Below, piece after piece: positions 51,101-62,340 of a DNA stretch of 64,000 nt. The stretch is from assembly GCA_002633005.1 (NCBI GenBank), contig NMRA01000519.1, positions 133,284-197,283 on the forward strand, given 5' to 3'. The notes under the pieces are model-generated. The model made no database searches, had not been told where the DNA came from, and worked only from the letters and a program-made list of their open reading frames with translations. The number at the start of each line of letters is the position of its first letter. Position 1 is the stretch's first letter. Both the position numbers and the translations under genes were made by a program. The DNA comes from Phoronis australis. Its lineage: Eukaryota; Phoronida; Phoronidae.

Positions 51101-54100
51101 GAACTCATAAGATGCGAAATACAAAAGTGCATTGTGGGATAATACAGCGAGATTTGAGTGTTTCTGTGTAACAAGATGAGCACACTAAACACTGTAAAGG
51201 TGTATTTTGTGAAAGTAGATATAATTCTTATTCAATTTGCCAAGAATTGGCTCAAGCGATTGTGCTTTTTTGGAAAACCTTAGAAATAAAACCAAGACAA
51301 TTTATAGTATAAGAAACTGTTTTTTGTTTGATGCAAACTTCTCAATTGTCCATAAGAATCATGGAATTTCTGTACTTTAATGGAACCAGGAAAAGCACAA
51401 AAACAATGCTTCGGACTTCATCGAGTACGGCTAACCAAAAGATTGCAGGTTCGAAAATGATACATGTACAAATTGTTTGTGACTCGAGTTGGAAACGAAA
51501 ATGGAATCCAATCACAGATTGAATGAGTACTCGAATGAACTCTTTTTACCCACGAGGCTCAGGTTTCTTAACATATCCAGATCTTCACTGGAACAAACTG
51601 GACTTTCTATGACCGAACCGAGCGTATATCAGGGCCCTCGATCACCCGAGGGAAAAGGTGCCTATGTCTTCGGAGAGGGGGTGGTTTTGAGGTAAGCAGA
51701 AAATTCTACTCAGAAATCACCATCATAGCATCCCCACATGCACACCTAGTGCAAGTCCTCAACTATCCATAACTAACTTTTTGTGTCCTTTCACATTGCC
51801 ACCCGTGTGAACTACAAGTGATTCTAACCTGGAGAAGAATTTTTTAATCACCTCAGGGGATTTTTTCAGCCTCACGAGGGGAATTTCTCATGATTTTACA
51901 TATGTTTTTCAAAGGGGAACGGGGTGGATGTTCCGCCTGCAAATCAAGGGACCTCTCACTATATATGGCGTTGATTTTTGACAATATCCAAATGTTCTTT
52001 CGTAGTGAAGTACAGAAGATACAAAAGAGCAGTAATAAACAATACACAAAGTTGTTGAAAGTCTTGACTAGGTTGGGTGTATAACTCACCCATCTTATCC
52101 ATGGCTTTAGAACTGTAAGACTGTATGTAAAATCATGATAGGAACTTTCCTTTGTATGTAGGCGAATGCATCTAAGGTCCACTTACAGTCAGATATAAAT
52201 TGTAAACGTGCATATATAAAACTGAGTTTTTGAGTACTCGTGTTAGTTTTATGAGCTTTATGCAGCATGTTGCTCACTTCAGCTGTTTGCATCAATTTAT
52301 GTCATGAGAGTACAAATACAAATCATGTAACACTCAATCCATACATGATAACTATTCCTCATTCTGATGTCAATAAGTTGAATGTAATACATAATTGCAA
52401 TTGGAACAAATTTGCGAAATTGCCGGGGTCAAGCGAGTTCCAAACTACCATAGTTATTGAAGGTTGCACAAAAACTTTCATGTGTTTTGGGCAAACCTCG
52501 TATGTTTGGCAATAAGTTCGCACAATATCTTTAGCAACCAGGGTCTGCAGTGCTCTTGTTCAAAATCATTGAGTTATGGTCATTAAACCAAAGCAAGACA
52601 CTATACTCTTGAACAGAAAAAATCAAATAAAGGTTGCTGCAGTAAACAATGCATCGGGGAGCAGGCACTTTCAATTCTTAACCGCCGCCATATTTTCTTT
52701 TATTTCTACAACCTGCGACCTATAACTTTTCATTAGGTTGGAAATCTAAAAAGTGATCAACTATAATACTTTTAACCCTTATCCTGCACTAGGTGAGGTC
52801 AGCCGACAAGCCAATTATCCTATTAAAATGCGTCGGGTGTACTCAATCGCCTATAATAAGCTACCGCTAGACTGCCGAAGGAGAGTGTACTCACCCCAGG
52901 ACACTGGTGTTTTTCATTCAGAAATTGTGAAAGTCTCGTATGCTGTTTATATATGTGAGCATGCGCATTCAACAGTTCATAGTTTCCTGTACATTTTTCG
53001 GATGTACAACATATGGCTGTAGTGAGTTGTGGCCGAGATATTTGAAAGTTTATGCAAGTTTTGCTGGTGCCAAACGTGGTGAGATGATTGTTGACCAGTT
53101 TCTTGAGGAAGTGTTCATGGACTCAGGTTGTAAAAACGAGCTGGAATTGGCACTCGAAAGTGACGGTGACAGTGACTGGGAAACTAATACAACAGTCACA
53201 AGTAATGCAGATTCTATCGATTCGGATCTCAGTGCAATTTTGGAGGAGTTACCGGTCTCTAAAGCTGAACTTGGACGGGCCTACGACGATGCTTGGCTCA
53301 CGCCCTTCGCGCATAATACAAAGTCTCTGAAACATGATGGAACTCATTCAGAACTAGATATTTTTGTGACTTTTTCACAGAATAGCTTTGTGTCCCCACC
53401 CGTGGTTCAAGTTTTGCACACCAAGGTGAACTTCAAAACAAAATTACCAAGCGACTGCACCAGTCATAAATTTGTTATTGTGCAAAGTTGAGGTATGTTA
53501 TATACTGTACATTCTTGTTTGTAGATGTGATGTTACAGACAATAAATCTGCTTTATTAAACATGCAAGTCCCATGAATTCCCTTTTAAAAATCCTTATTA
53601 CGGTTTTTGAGTGTCAGCTATAATGTTCTCATGTGCGAAAACAGATAAAAGCACAGGATGTCCAGCTTGAAAGTTTATAGAATTATTTACACCATGGCTA
53701 TGTATAAGGTGAAAATCTCTATTAAATTCTGAACAACTTTTGTGCAGACTTCTTTCATGTGAGGTTGACACCACCCCTTCAAATATCCAATTTAAAAATG
53801 TTAGGTCATTAATCTGAGTGACCTTGGTAACAGCCCAGTGCACAGCAGTAGTGGTGACCTACTTAGCTCAGTGCACAGGGAAAGTTGTCTGAATAGAGAC
53901 TTCACAGGATAAGGGTTAAATTATGCTTGAATTATAAATGGTAATGGGCAAGTTTTTATTCTCTTGGATATTTTCGGTCAACAACGTTATGTTAGCCGAC
54001 AATGGTCCAGCAGACACATCAGCTCCATCTCAGGCAAGGGATAAAAAGTCACACATGCTTTCTGATGAATAGCGATTTATGAACAAGAATGTTGGTGTCA

Positions 54101-57100
54101 GAGTGCTTCATGTGTATTGTAAATGGCAGATACTAGGAGTGCTGATTATTTCAAAATTCCTACAAGAGGCAGCAGCACTTTTGAATAAGTTGCCTCTAGT
54201 ACACACACATTATGATCTGTGTGGTACTTAGACGGGGAAATCAACCTTCTATATATCTATCCCTACCATATATCTTTGTTCCAAATTTCATTCAGTTGAG
54301 CTAGCTTATTTTGAGATAATCAATCTGTCTTGCCAAAAACTAGAAGGACCAACAGGAGCTGCTACACTAACCAAATCTGTCCGATAACGGACTGGTGCCG
54401 GCACATCTCCATCATCCACCTATGCGCCCAATGTCATCATGATCAGTAAAGCGGTTTCAAAATAATCGACGGGCAAGGAAGGACTTGCACAGCCAGAAAA
54501 GCAACACACAATTACAGTTGGGTGAATTCAACTTGCTGCGGGAGTCGGTGCTAAATCAACATTGTTAAACCTGGCGCATGGCGGTGCAGTAAAGATACCT
54601 TTAGTCTTTCGTGTTACCAGCGTAACACCTTTGCCGTCGGCACATGGCTCAACTCCAACGGTCTTCTGTTGCACGAGACCACTGAAGCGGAAGGAATTGA
54701 TGCCTTTCAGGTTGTTGGGCTCCTGGAATCATGAAATAGACTATTCAGTTTTACTGCAGTAGAGTTATCTCCCTTTGCGCTAGTGCTCAACACCACACTG
54801 CATCGGTTTTCAGCACCTAAGGGGAGACAAGTTAGGTAAAACTAACAAGCAGCTAAAGTATGGAAAGGTGTATAGCAGCAACTCAGTAGAGCGCGCTCGA
54901 CATAACCAGCTGCGTGTCACATTTATGACCTGAAATTTGGAAATGTGAGTTGAGGTTTTGGGCGGCTGGCATCAAGTTGCATCAATGTTGCACGTTGAAT
55001 AAGCGACCTGGAAACTCCAATGTATGCGAGCTAAGATTTTACACTTCTGGGCAGACACCTGTCACAAGTAAAGTGAGTCAATATGGCCATTATTCGTTTG
55101 TTGCCAAATCAAGTTCATAAGAACATTAACCCTTTCAACACCGCAAGCCGCTTAAGTGGTATCTAAAACTTACCTCCATTCAACACCGTGGACCCCTTTA
55201 TCGGTCTCGCGACATGCCGAACTTCAAGTAACAGCAAATTTGATTGGTTGATTAGGGGAATTCTGTTGTGTACGTCACAAATTTAAATATAGACTTACCT
55301 TCATTTCTAACAGCTTTTCTGATTCGTTGCTGAGATGTAACGCGACTTATTGGAGGGGTATTCCAAGAATTTAGATCGATGCATCGCGAAAACAAAATGT
55401 CGGCAGCGACTCAAGAGTTTTCAAATGACGAAATTGGCAATAATTTGCATGCTATTTACTTTATCAATATACAGGATAACCCAGAAGCAATTCTTATGTA
55501 TCTGGCCAGAGTTTGTTGACTGTTACGACAAAGAAGTTGAATTTCATGGCTTTGAACCGGAGGAAAACTTTACAGGTCGCAAATTTCACAATTGGGTCAA
55601 ACAAACAACGTTGAACTCCGACAAGTTCGCAAATTTTCTGAACACGTGGAGTCTTCTAGACTGTACGATGGTTCTGATAAGCAAGTTGAGTACTTTCAAA
55701 ATTTCTATAACGATGAAATATTCGGTGAAATTGTCAGGGTAATTAAGGTGAACGTCCAAACAAAGCGCGAGTCACAACCAGAAGTGGACAAATTTGAATC
55801 GTTGAACTTAACGATCGCCGAGTTTAAGTCACTTTATGGCCTTCAAGTGTTAATAGAAGATGTGAAATATGATTGAAAATGTATCTTAAGAAATGGTACT
55901 GAAGAATATTGACGACACTGTTACTCATAAATCATTGTTATTCTTTAAACGATACATTGAATTGGCAAATTGACAAAGAAATACTGGCATTTCAGGTGTT
56001 ACTTCCCCAGTGTTTCCCCTGGGTTTTGAAAGTAGCGTGGTGGTGAATGGCCAAACGGGGTGCAAAGCCTGTTGCCACACGTGAATATGGGAAGTGGGAT
56101 CCCCCTATTCGAAAGGAGCACGCTGGTGAATGCCCAACGCGGATGCCACATGCGAGCATGGGATGAGGGGAGAACCTCCCATCGGGGGGGGGGGGGGGGN
56201 GGGGCATTATGTAGTTGAAGTATCTGGGTAAAGGACACTTCTCAAGACAAACTGGCAAAGTGTCCGGCATAGTGTGATCTCTGTCGCACTTGAGTACAAA
56301 AAACAGTGTTAAAATCCAATTATCCACGAAATGAAAAACATAGAACAAAAAATATATGAACTTTGTAAATGTAATAAACTAATTCGTGTAACGAAACTTC
56401 GTTGACATTGTCTTGCTGAACATAAACCAGTGATTGTGGATTGGCGTTGGCCGGCGTAGCAGACGATGTGTAATGCAGACGAATCTGAGACTGGTTAACA
56501 TTCAATTTCGTCATTTTGGCGAAAGGCTATGGTTGATTAAACAGTTGGATGTCATGCCCTGCAGTACAATTCACAATTGTCTTTTGTAAACTCGGACACA
56601 ATGAAATGAATGGTGTATAAATCTTACTGTTTTTTACTTCATTAGCGAGCCCCGACGCTTTCCCGCTTTAGAAAATTCGTATCTAGATCGTTGCCTGGTC
56701 CCCGGTGTATTAAGTTTATATGCATTGTTGGATAACCAGACAGAAGATGTATGAAAGGAAATTGCGAATGGAATTATTGTGTTTAACGGGGGGGGGCTCA
56801 ATTCAAGATCCCGTTGTAAAATTATTGTTTTTCCCTTTTGATCCACAAACGGCGAAAGGTGCCGTGTGACTTGTACTTATTCATTATTACTAGCGATCAT
56901 TTTTACTGGCTATCATTTTTACTTGCGATTCATTTTACTAGCGATAATTTTACTAACGATCAATATTACTAGCGATCATTATTATTAGCGATCATTATTA
57001 CTAGCGATCATTATTACTAGCGATTTTTGCGTGGCGGTGAAGTTTCTCCGTCACAATTAGGTGTATGGCGGTCAATTTGAGTATGATTTACGAGTGGCGG

Positions 57101-60100
57101 GGACAAAAAGGAGCGTGGCGGGTCGCCCAGAAGTTTACATGCAGGGGAAACCCTGCTTACCTGCATCACCTGAGAGAGTGAGACTTTTTAATTTTGGTGA
57201 AATTGTAGATAAAGTTCATTCCAGTGTTCTCCACGGCCTGTTTTAACTCGACGCTGTAACGAGTTTGGATTTTGCCGCGTCGAGTTTGGAAAATGCGCGT
57301 CGAGTTTAGAAAGTGCTGCGTCAGGTTTGAACTTTTGTCCTGGCTTGGTATTTCAGCCCTCAACACTAAAGCAGTGCCAGATTAACCAAACTCAAGCCCA
57401 TTGCAGAACTTTAGAGGCAGTCAACACTATATGTATAACTTCGTAAGACACTACAAGAGTTTAAATTTTAATTAACAAAATCTGCAAAAATCTTTAAATA
57501 AGTCACCTAGCTTGCTTAATTAACTGACTAATCTACTTTGTCATTCTAACTTTAAAATTTTGCAAGTCAATCTGTAAAAAAGCAATTTAATTTGCTTAAT
57601 AAAGACAATTTTGATTTTGACTGACATCTAGTGGCAAGTTAGAACTTTATGAGCTTATTAAACTTGACAACAGGTGTCACTAAAAACTAGGTCACATCAG
57701 AACTCATGTTAGTAGTACTTAATATGTCTAATTGATATTAAAATTGGCATTGGTATTATTAAAGGAACTTTTGATCTTTTGTTTGCTGCTCTGGTCTGTC
57801 AAATGCTTTGAAGGAATTATGAGATGCATTGGTAGGAAAGCTAAACTTTGAAGTGTCTAAAAAGTAGGTCACACCAGTGCAGTGTACAGTTTTAAATCAT
57901 ATATAAATACCTCCAGCATAATCATGCTTACGGTTAGACTCGAGACAATGTCAGTAACTGACATTCAACATTTGCGTCGAGTTTGGAATTTATAATGTGG
58001 AGAACACTGCATTCTGTTCTCTACATTTTGGTGTGTCACACTTTGAAATTCAATGGTAAAATCTGCCAAGCCGTTCGCAAGCTCCATGGTAGCCGTGTGT
58101 GACGTTTGCGGTTTCAGGGGAGTACTCCGAGACTTGGGACAGCGGGTGACATCAGTGAGTAAAGTTCAAAATATATGTCTCAGGCTGAGAAATTGCAGCC
58201 AAAATCACGTGATCTCATTGAAATCAAGCGGTAATATCTCGTGCAATCTCGCAGAGTCTTGTTTAGCTAGCATGGTCCTTACGTTAGTGAATTCTGTCCT
58301 GGCTTCCGTTACCGATTGACATGCGCATTCTACATAATTAGAAATGTAATCTGCCGTGCGAAAGCGAAGCACCGCTAAACCTAAGGATTATTTTAAAATC
58401 CGAGAGATGTTTCAGATACTGACGTTGACTCAGATGCAGATATGACAGATAATCCAGGGCCAGATGGTGGTGATATTGCCGGGTTCGGTCAACGAATCGC
58501 AAATATTCGTGTCAGGAACGGTGAATTGAATTTTTGCCGACAACGTCAAATATCGGCAATACAAATGAATACAATTCGCTCTAAATTGAGAATAGATGGT
58601 TTTCATCTGGAAAAATGAGTTTGTGACAATCCTGAAAATTATGTGAATTCCATAGTTGCAAGCGTTTGATAATTCAGTTGATATCTTTTTAGAAATATTG
58701 GTCGTCATCAACAGGCCTAACACTCACGTCCAAGTAAATGGAAAACGTACGTGAATTGTTTTGTTTACCCTACCTAATTTGCATTCATAAGGGAGGACTC
58801 GCATATTGTGCAGTTTTTACAAGAGTTCTGGGCCCGGTCTCCAATCTCCGTACTCAGACTCATACTCATGATTTCATACTCAAAATCATGCTTACTGGAG
58901 TCGTACTCAAAAAAGCGTATCTAATGTCGCATTTCTGTCCGACACTCATACTCAAGTTGCTATGGAACTCTTTATGATGTGAAATGCAAAATCACACAAA
59001 GCCGCGCTGATTCATCGCTCCCTATTGGAATAGACCACCCCAAGAACTAAGCCTTCATTATCGTCTGCTGTCGCTACAACTAGAAGAGTATGTCTATAAC
59101 ATGGAATTCTGAGTGTTCTGTAACTGTTATTCAATTTTTTAGTTTCAATAAATATTCTTATGCCATTTCTTTGATACATTTGGCAATTATTAAGCTTTAC
59201 TTCTTGAGTTCCTCACCCAGTCCCGGAAATGTCTTAAGAAATATGTAACAGCTTATCACATCACATCTCTGTTGCTAATTTAGTCTTGACATAAACCCAT
59301 GGATGTGTAGGCCTACGCTGATGTCAAACTTTGATACTGTATCTTTGTATTTTACTGGGATGTATCAAGTGAGTTGACATTTGGCACGTGAGTTAAAAAA
59401 CAATACTTGTGAAGGCATTCAGAGTTCACCAGTGGCAGTGAACGGGATGAGACGTCTACTTAGAAATCGGCAAACAAAATCTGGAATTCCATATGGGGAT
59501 TGAGGAATGACTAAGTTATGATGAGAAATGTACCTGACAGGGAAGCGAACTGTTTTTAACTTCCCTCCCCTCCTCGTCTTTTGGAAACCCTACAAACCGT
59601 AGGCACACATACCGAAATAAGGGCAGCACAAACTTCTCACACGACTTTTCCCACAACTGCTTTCGACACTTGTTATGACTCGCCGACAAGGGATTACAAT
59701 GCGCCTGTTGCCAGGAATTGCAGAAGTAGAATGGCGGCCATAACATACAGTGATATGGCGGGTTAATAAGGTGAACAATAAGATTTAAGATGAAAACTAT
59801 TATCTCTGAACTGAAATTGAAGTGCTGAGATACGGTAAGAGGACTTATTGTTTTTAGACTTGCTGTGTTTCTTGGTTCCCTTTCGATAGTTTGTTCTTTG
59901 GCTCATGTATTTATTTTCGAGTACGATTTCAAGCACACTGCCATAACAAACTTGAAATTTGAGCATAGACTCCGAATTTTTATTCAAAATCGTACTCGAA
60001 ATATAAATGAGATACACTTCAGTTCGAGTACACTCGAAAACTGAGTACGTGCTCGAAATTTCGAGTACAGATTTTTCGAGTATGACATTGAATACACCAA

Positions 60101-61153
60101 AGCTGAGTCTGTACTCGAGTTGAGTATGATGTGTGAGTTTGAGCATGATTCGAGTCTGAGTACTGAGATTGGAGACCGGGCCCTGGTAGTGCAGAAGTTC
60201 AGTATGTTGTACCAGCTCCAGAACATCCAATTCAGACTATAAGAATGCTGTGCAAGACATTACACTTACAGACCGAGGGAAAACGTAGACTCTGCTATCA
60301 AGACATAAAAATGTAACTGACTTTGCAAAGACACTTCACTTGGACTGTTTACTTTATGGGAAACGTTTACTTCTGTGTTAAGACTTTTTGTACTCAATTG
60401 ACATTGACATCACAATTATTGAGTAGCCTAAAACCTCCATACTGTATCAAACACGTCTGTAGACGTCCATTTCAAAGTCATTGACTAAGCAACTGGGTTA
60501 TGACATATGTGATATGTTTGTAAACCAGGCTATCTTTTACAAATAAAAATTTGAATAAACGCAGTTATTTGTTTGCACTACTGTGTATTACTTTTAAAAT
60601 GCGTGGGTAAAAATAAGGTGCACACTAGCTTATGGAGAACGTTGACCGTGGCGCGGTTCCGGCACGTTGCCGTTTTTACGCGTGCGACCTGTTTAGATTT
60701 TCCGATGTGGAGCACACTGCCATATATAGTTAGACCCCCTTATATGGGTGCCAGACGTTGCTAGTCGTTTTTACGACCTCAAAGCAGAGAAAACGAGTTG
60801 CACATGTGCTGTCACTTGTATTTTGAGCAGGAATTTTTGCCAGCGTCGGGGACTAGAGGGGGATAATTTTCGGCTCCCAACAATGATTAATCAAGCCTGT
60901 TTGGGTGTCATATGACTAGAACTGGGCAATTTTAAACTGACACAAGTTTACAAGACAAGGTTGGTAGTGAACAACATTGGCCAATAGGTGGTGTACCTGG
61001 CACTTCCACCCACCAGGTGAGCAGACAGCTACACTGTAAACACAACATATGACAACTTCATACCTTGTTGAAGGTGGCGCTGGCTCCAAGTCGATTCTTT
61101 GACAAGAATGAGGAGTTGTTCCTGACAATTAACCACTGCAGATCAGCCGACAT
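45156..61153 (-). CDS. RPL28: Ribosomal protein eL28 (RPL28), complete four-exon gene spread over 16 kb
   Basis: Coding exons are 61064-61153, 54599-54722, 47783-47901 and 45156-45230. They total 408 bases, giving 135 residues (human RPL28 has 137). Phases run 0, 1, 0 and all borders are GT-AG. Family hallmarks are the start [17 protein letters not shown], the block [25 protein letters not shown]-x-ADGKGV, RKPAKS, a basic [15 protein letters not shown] block and KSQKPVV near the end. The product is a component of the large cytosolic ribosomal subunit. An acceptor-like CCAG eight bases before the ATG suggests an upstream untranslated first exon, which was not located. Introns are 6,341, 6,697 and 2,552 bases, very long for a ribosomal protein gene, and filled with mobile elements and tandem repeats described separately. 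Confidence 0.96.
45262..46357. repeat. Tandem duplication of about 545 bases in RPL28 intron 3
   Basis: Copy 1 (45262-45806) and copy 2 (45808-46357) share nearly all sequence from CTGGGCATAGATTG to CAATACAGTGACATAA, with small indels. A single N at 45807 sits exactly at the junction, so an assembly join cannot be excluded. Confidence 0.9.
46406..46450. repeat. Short tandem repeat (about 18-base unit, 2-3 copies)
   Basis: Units of the type TAGTCCCTCGCCCATCCG are repeated in RPL28 intron 3. Confidence 0.7.
46673..47158. repeat. 35-base minisatellite, about 14 copies, in RPL28 intron 3
   Basis: The unit reads CAACAGTCTCTGTACATTAC followed by TGACTGGACATTTGA. Most copies differ only at TGACTGGA/TGAATGGA/TGAATAGA and by small deletions. 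One N at 47006 marks an unresolved base within a copy. There are no variable spacers, so it is not a CRISPR array. Confidence 0.96.
47951..48110. repeat. 55-base tandem repeat, three copies, in RPL28 intron 2
   Basis: Three successive copies contain ATGCAG, CCTGACTATGAACA and TTTGATCAAGCTAAC in register. The array lies just upstream of RPL28 exon 3. Confidence 0.85.
48475..48545. repeat. Tandem pair of about 38-base units
   Basis: GGTATCTTCAAGAAAGGCGA is repeated twice with an identical continuation (GTCAGAT), in RPL28 intron 2. Confidence 0.8.
48923..50960 (+). repeat. Degenerate repeat array with CTCF-like core motifs, interrupted by a MITE
   Basis: Recurring blocks include GGACCTTTGAAGATACAGAGG, ATTGCCACTAGG, ATCCGTCCGAAAGTC, GGTTTAGGAGATAAAGCTATG-like and CCAAAAAACAGACT. 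They recur in order at varying spacing, indicating old units of several hundred bases with internal sub-repeats. Matches to the CCASYAGRKGGCRS consensus, all on the plus strand, lie at 49880, 50271, 50376 and 50523, with weaker ones at 48923, 50031 and 50128. A 0.8-kb element (49033-49836) is inserted inside one unit. The array lies in RPL28 intron 2. Confidence 0.7.
49033..49836 (+). mobile_element. 804-base non-autonomous DNA transposon, copy 1
   Basis: Ends are perfect 13-base inverted repeats (CAGTGTTCTCCAC and GTGGAGAACACTG), flanked on both sides by GTTTAG (49027-49032 and 49837-49842), a six-base target duplication. The interruption is confirmed because the host repeat reads GGGTTTAGGAGATAAAGC elsewhere without the insert. 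Near the right end the word AAACTCGACGC is repeated, possibly a transposase-binding array. There is no transposase. The end sequence is hAT-like (inference). A second, inverted copy is at 57222-58009. Confidence 0.9.
51630..51960 (+). repeat. Dispersed repeat, copy 1 (about 330 bases)
   Basis: It aligns in order with 61997-62340. Shared landmarks are CAGGGCC, CACCCGAG, AATTCTAC, CTAGT, GGGGAATTT/GAGGAATTT and ATCAAGGGA near the end. No inverted ends or coding frame were identified. Confidence 0.55.
52776..53915 (+). mobile_element. piggyBac-like element, 1,140 bases, TTAA-flanked
   Basis: TTAA lies on both sides (52772-52775 and 53916-53919). The terminal inverted repeats are CCCTTATCCTG and CAGGATAAGGG, perfect over 11 bases. 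TTAA targeting and CCCT ends are diagnostic of piggyBac transposons. Inside is one open frame (53084-53491), too short for a transposase of about 550-600 residues. The element is a deletion derivative that probably needs a transposase in trans. It lies in RPL28 intron 2, opposite to the gene's strand. Confidence 0.9.
53084..53491 (+). CDS. Short acidic open frame inside the piggyBac-like element
   Basis: 135 residues from the ATG at [16 protein letters not shown]; the same frame is open upstream to 52940. Residues 20-65 are acidic and Ser-rich ([24 protein letters not shown]), like the N-terminal region of many piggyBac transposases. The DDD catalytic domain and C-terminal cysteine finger are absent, and the frame stops before the expected core. 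A polyadenylation-like AATAAA follows at about 53541. It is probably a truncated transposase N-terminus; a captured host sequence is possible. Confidence 0.4.
   Translation: MIVDQFLEEVFMDSGCKNELELALESDGDSDWETNTTVTSNADSIDSDLSAILEELPVSKAELGRAYDDAWLTPFAHNTKSLKHDGTHSELDIFVTFSQNSFVSPPVVQVLHTKVNFKTKLPSDCTSHKFVIVQS
55126..55876 (+). pseudogene. Decayed piggyBac transposase fragment with left terminus
   Basis: TTAA at 55126 is followed by CCCTTTCAACACCG, a typical piggyBac left end. Downstream, pieces of a transposase N-terminus lie in different frames. One starts at 55397 ([13 protein letters not shown]), one carries [10 protein letters not shown], and one runs from 55592 to 55876 with [17 protein letters not shown] and [18 protein letters not shown], matching the start of the DDE_Tnp_1_7 domain. 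The frame changes twice and the catalytic part is missing. No matching right end was found. It lies in RPL28 intron 1, opposite to the gene's strand. Confidence 0.65.
56184..56204. repeat. Poly-G run with one N
   Basis: About 20 consecutive G with an N at 56199; length is likely uncertain in the assembly. Confidence 0.9.
56880..57026. repeat. 16-base minisatellite, about nine copies
   Basis: The unit is TTACTAGCGATCATTA with single-base variants and length changes in the left part; the last three copies are nearly identical. It lies in RPL28 intron 1 just before the inverted MITE copy. Confidence 0.9.
57222..58009 (-). mobile_element. 788-base non-autonomous DNA transposon, copy 2, inverted relative to copy 1
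   Basis: It has the same 13-base ends as 49033-49836 but the body is its reverse complement. Flanks share CATTC (57217-57221 and 58010-58014), a five-base target duplication. The two bodies remain highly similar over their whole length. It lies in RPL28 intron 1, so the pair brackets RPL28 exon 2. Confidence 0.9.
58204..58295. mobile_element. Fragment related to the inverted-repeat element at 12829-12969
   Basis: CACGTG, AATCTCGCA, GAGTCTTG and TTACG appear in the same order as in the 12829 element. The left inverted end is not preserved. Confidence 0.45.
58830..60183. mobile_element. 1.35-kb element with long inverted repeats (GGGCCCGGTCTCC ends)
   Basis: The left end starts GGGCCCGGTCTCCAATCTC and the right end is its reverse complement (GAGATTGGAGACCGGGCCC). 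The complementarity continues through CATACTCA-type words for roughly 60 bases. The right subterminal region (59910-60130) is packed with CGAGTA/TACTCG words. No transposase frame was seen. A target duplication is not obvious. It lies in RPL28 intron 1. Confidence 0.8.
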
Positions 61154-61996
61154 GATGGAAACTGGAATTGGAGAAAAATCAAGCATTTACTCAAGAGTTT
61201 CAAAACTAACGTCATGAACTTCCAACTATTTACACACACGGTTACAATATCTGTCACAAATTTTTATAGCCTCGAATTCGCATCGTTTCTCAAGTAATTT
61301 CCTGGTTTTTACAAGTTCTCTCCACTGGTTTACTGTATCAGTAATGTTGACCTGCCATGCTGTGGTTACAACACATGACTGCAAGTTGGATAAACTTGAC
61401 AAGTATCCGAAGACGCAGGCTGAATTCTGACATGACCCCGAGAATAGATTAGACATTTGCAAAAGGAGGTTAATGATGCAAGATGTTTTCCGACCTCCAC
61501 GACAAAAGAGTTATATGCGGCCCACTGTATCCGACGTTTTAGCTAAAGGAAAAGTGCACGAAGAGCTACTAAAAATACATTTTTTGTGGTTTTTAATTCA
61601 GAAAATCAAAAGTAGCATTAAACAAAACATTTTAGAAACTCAAGGCATTATATCGCGAACTTGTTGCCGGATATCCTCGTTTTGCTATAAAACTTATCTC
61701 CTTTCTTCCTCTTAATTTATTCACTTGCTGTACTCAACACTAAGATAAAAGCCAAGTCACCTTACGCGACCTGACAAAAATGACAAGTTAAAATTGAAAG
61801 TCCTGGATAGCCAAATGAAATCTAAGGTTGCCGATCCAGTGTAAAACTTGTAGACTTTTACGACTGTATTCTGCCCCATCCTCAGTACCTTGCATGTATC
61901 TCTGATTTCTCCATAACCCACAAAATGACAGATCTGCATCACAGTCGGCAAGCTTTCTACTTTCTGGCATCATATACTTTAAATAAGTTAATTTCT

Positions 61997-62340
61997 CAGG
62001 GCCTTCACTCACCCGAGAAAGGTGTCTGCACCTTCTGAGGGAGGATTTTGGGCTGAGGCTAAATTCTACCACAATAGCATAAAGTGCAACCCCCACCTAG
62101 TTGCAAGCCGTCGTAGTCTGTGCCCCAAGTACCAAAAACTAAAATTATGTGCTCCTTCGAAATTGTCACCTGCGGGAGTTACGTGTGTTTCGAGAATCAA
62201 GTGGAATTTTCCTATCACTTGAGAGGAATTTTTGGGCCTCATGGGGGGGGGGAATCTTGCACGATTTTTCAATATTTTTCAGAGAGCAAGGGGGCCGATA
62301 TTCTGCCTCAAGATCAAGGGATTGGGCGACCTCTTACTGC
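61997..62340 (+). repeat. Dispersed repeat, copy 2
   Basis: Diverged partner of 51630-51960, same orientation, containing CAGGGCC, CACCCGAG and ATCAAGGGA in the same order. Confidence 0.55.
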
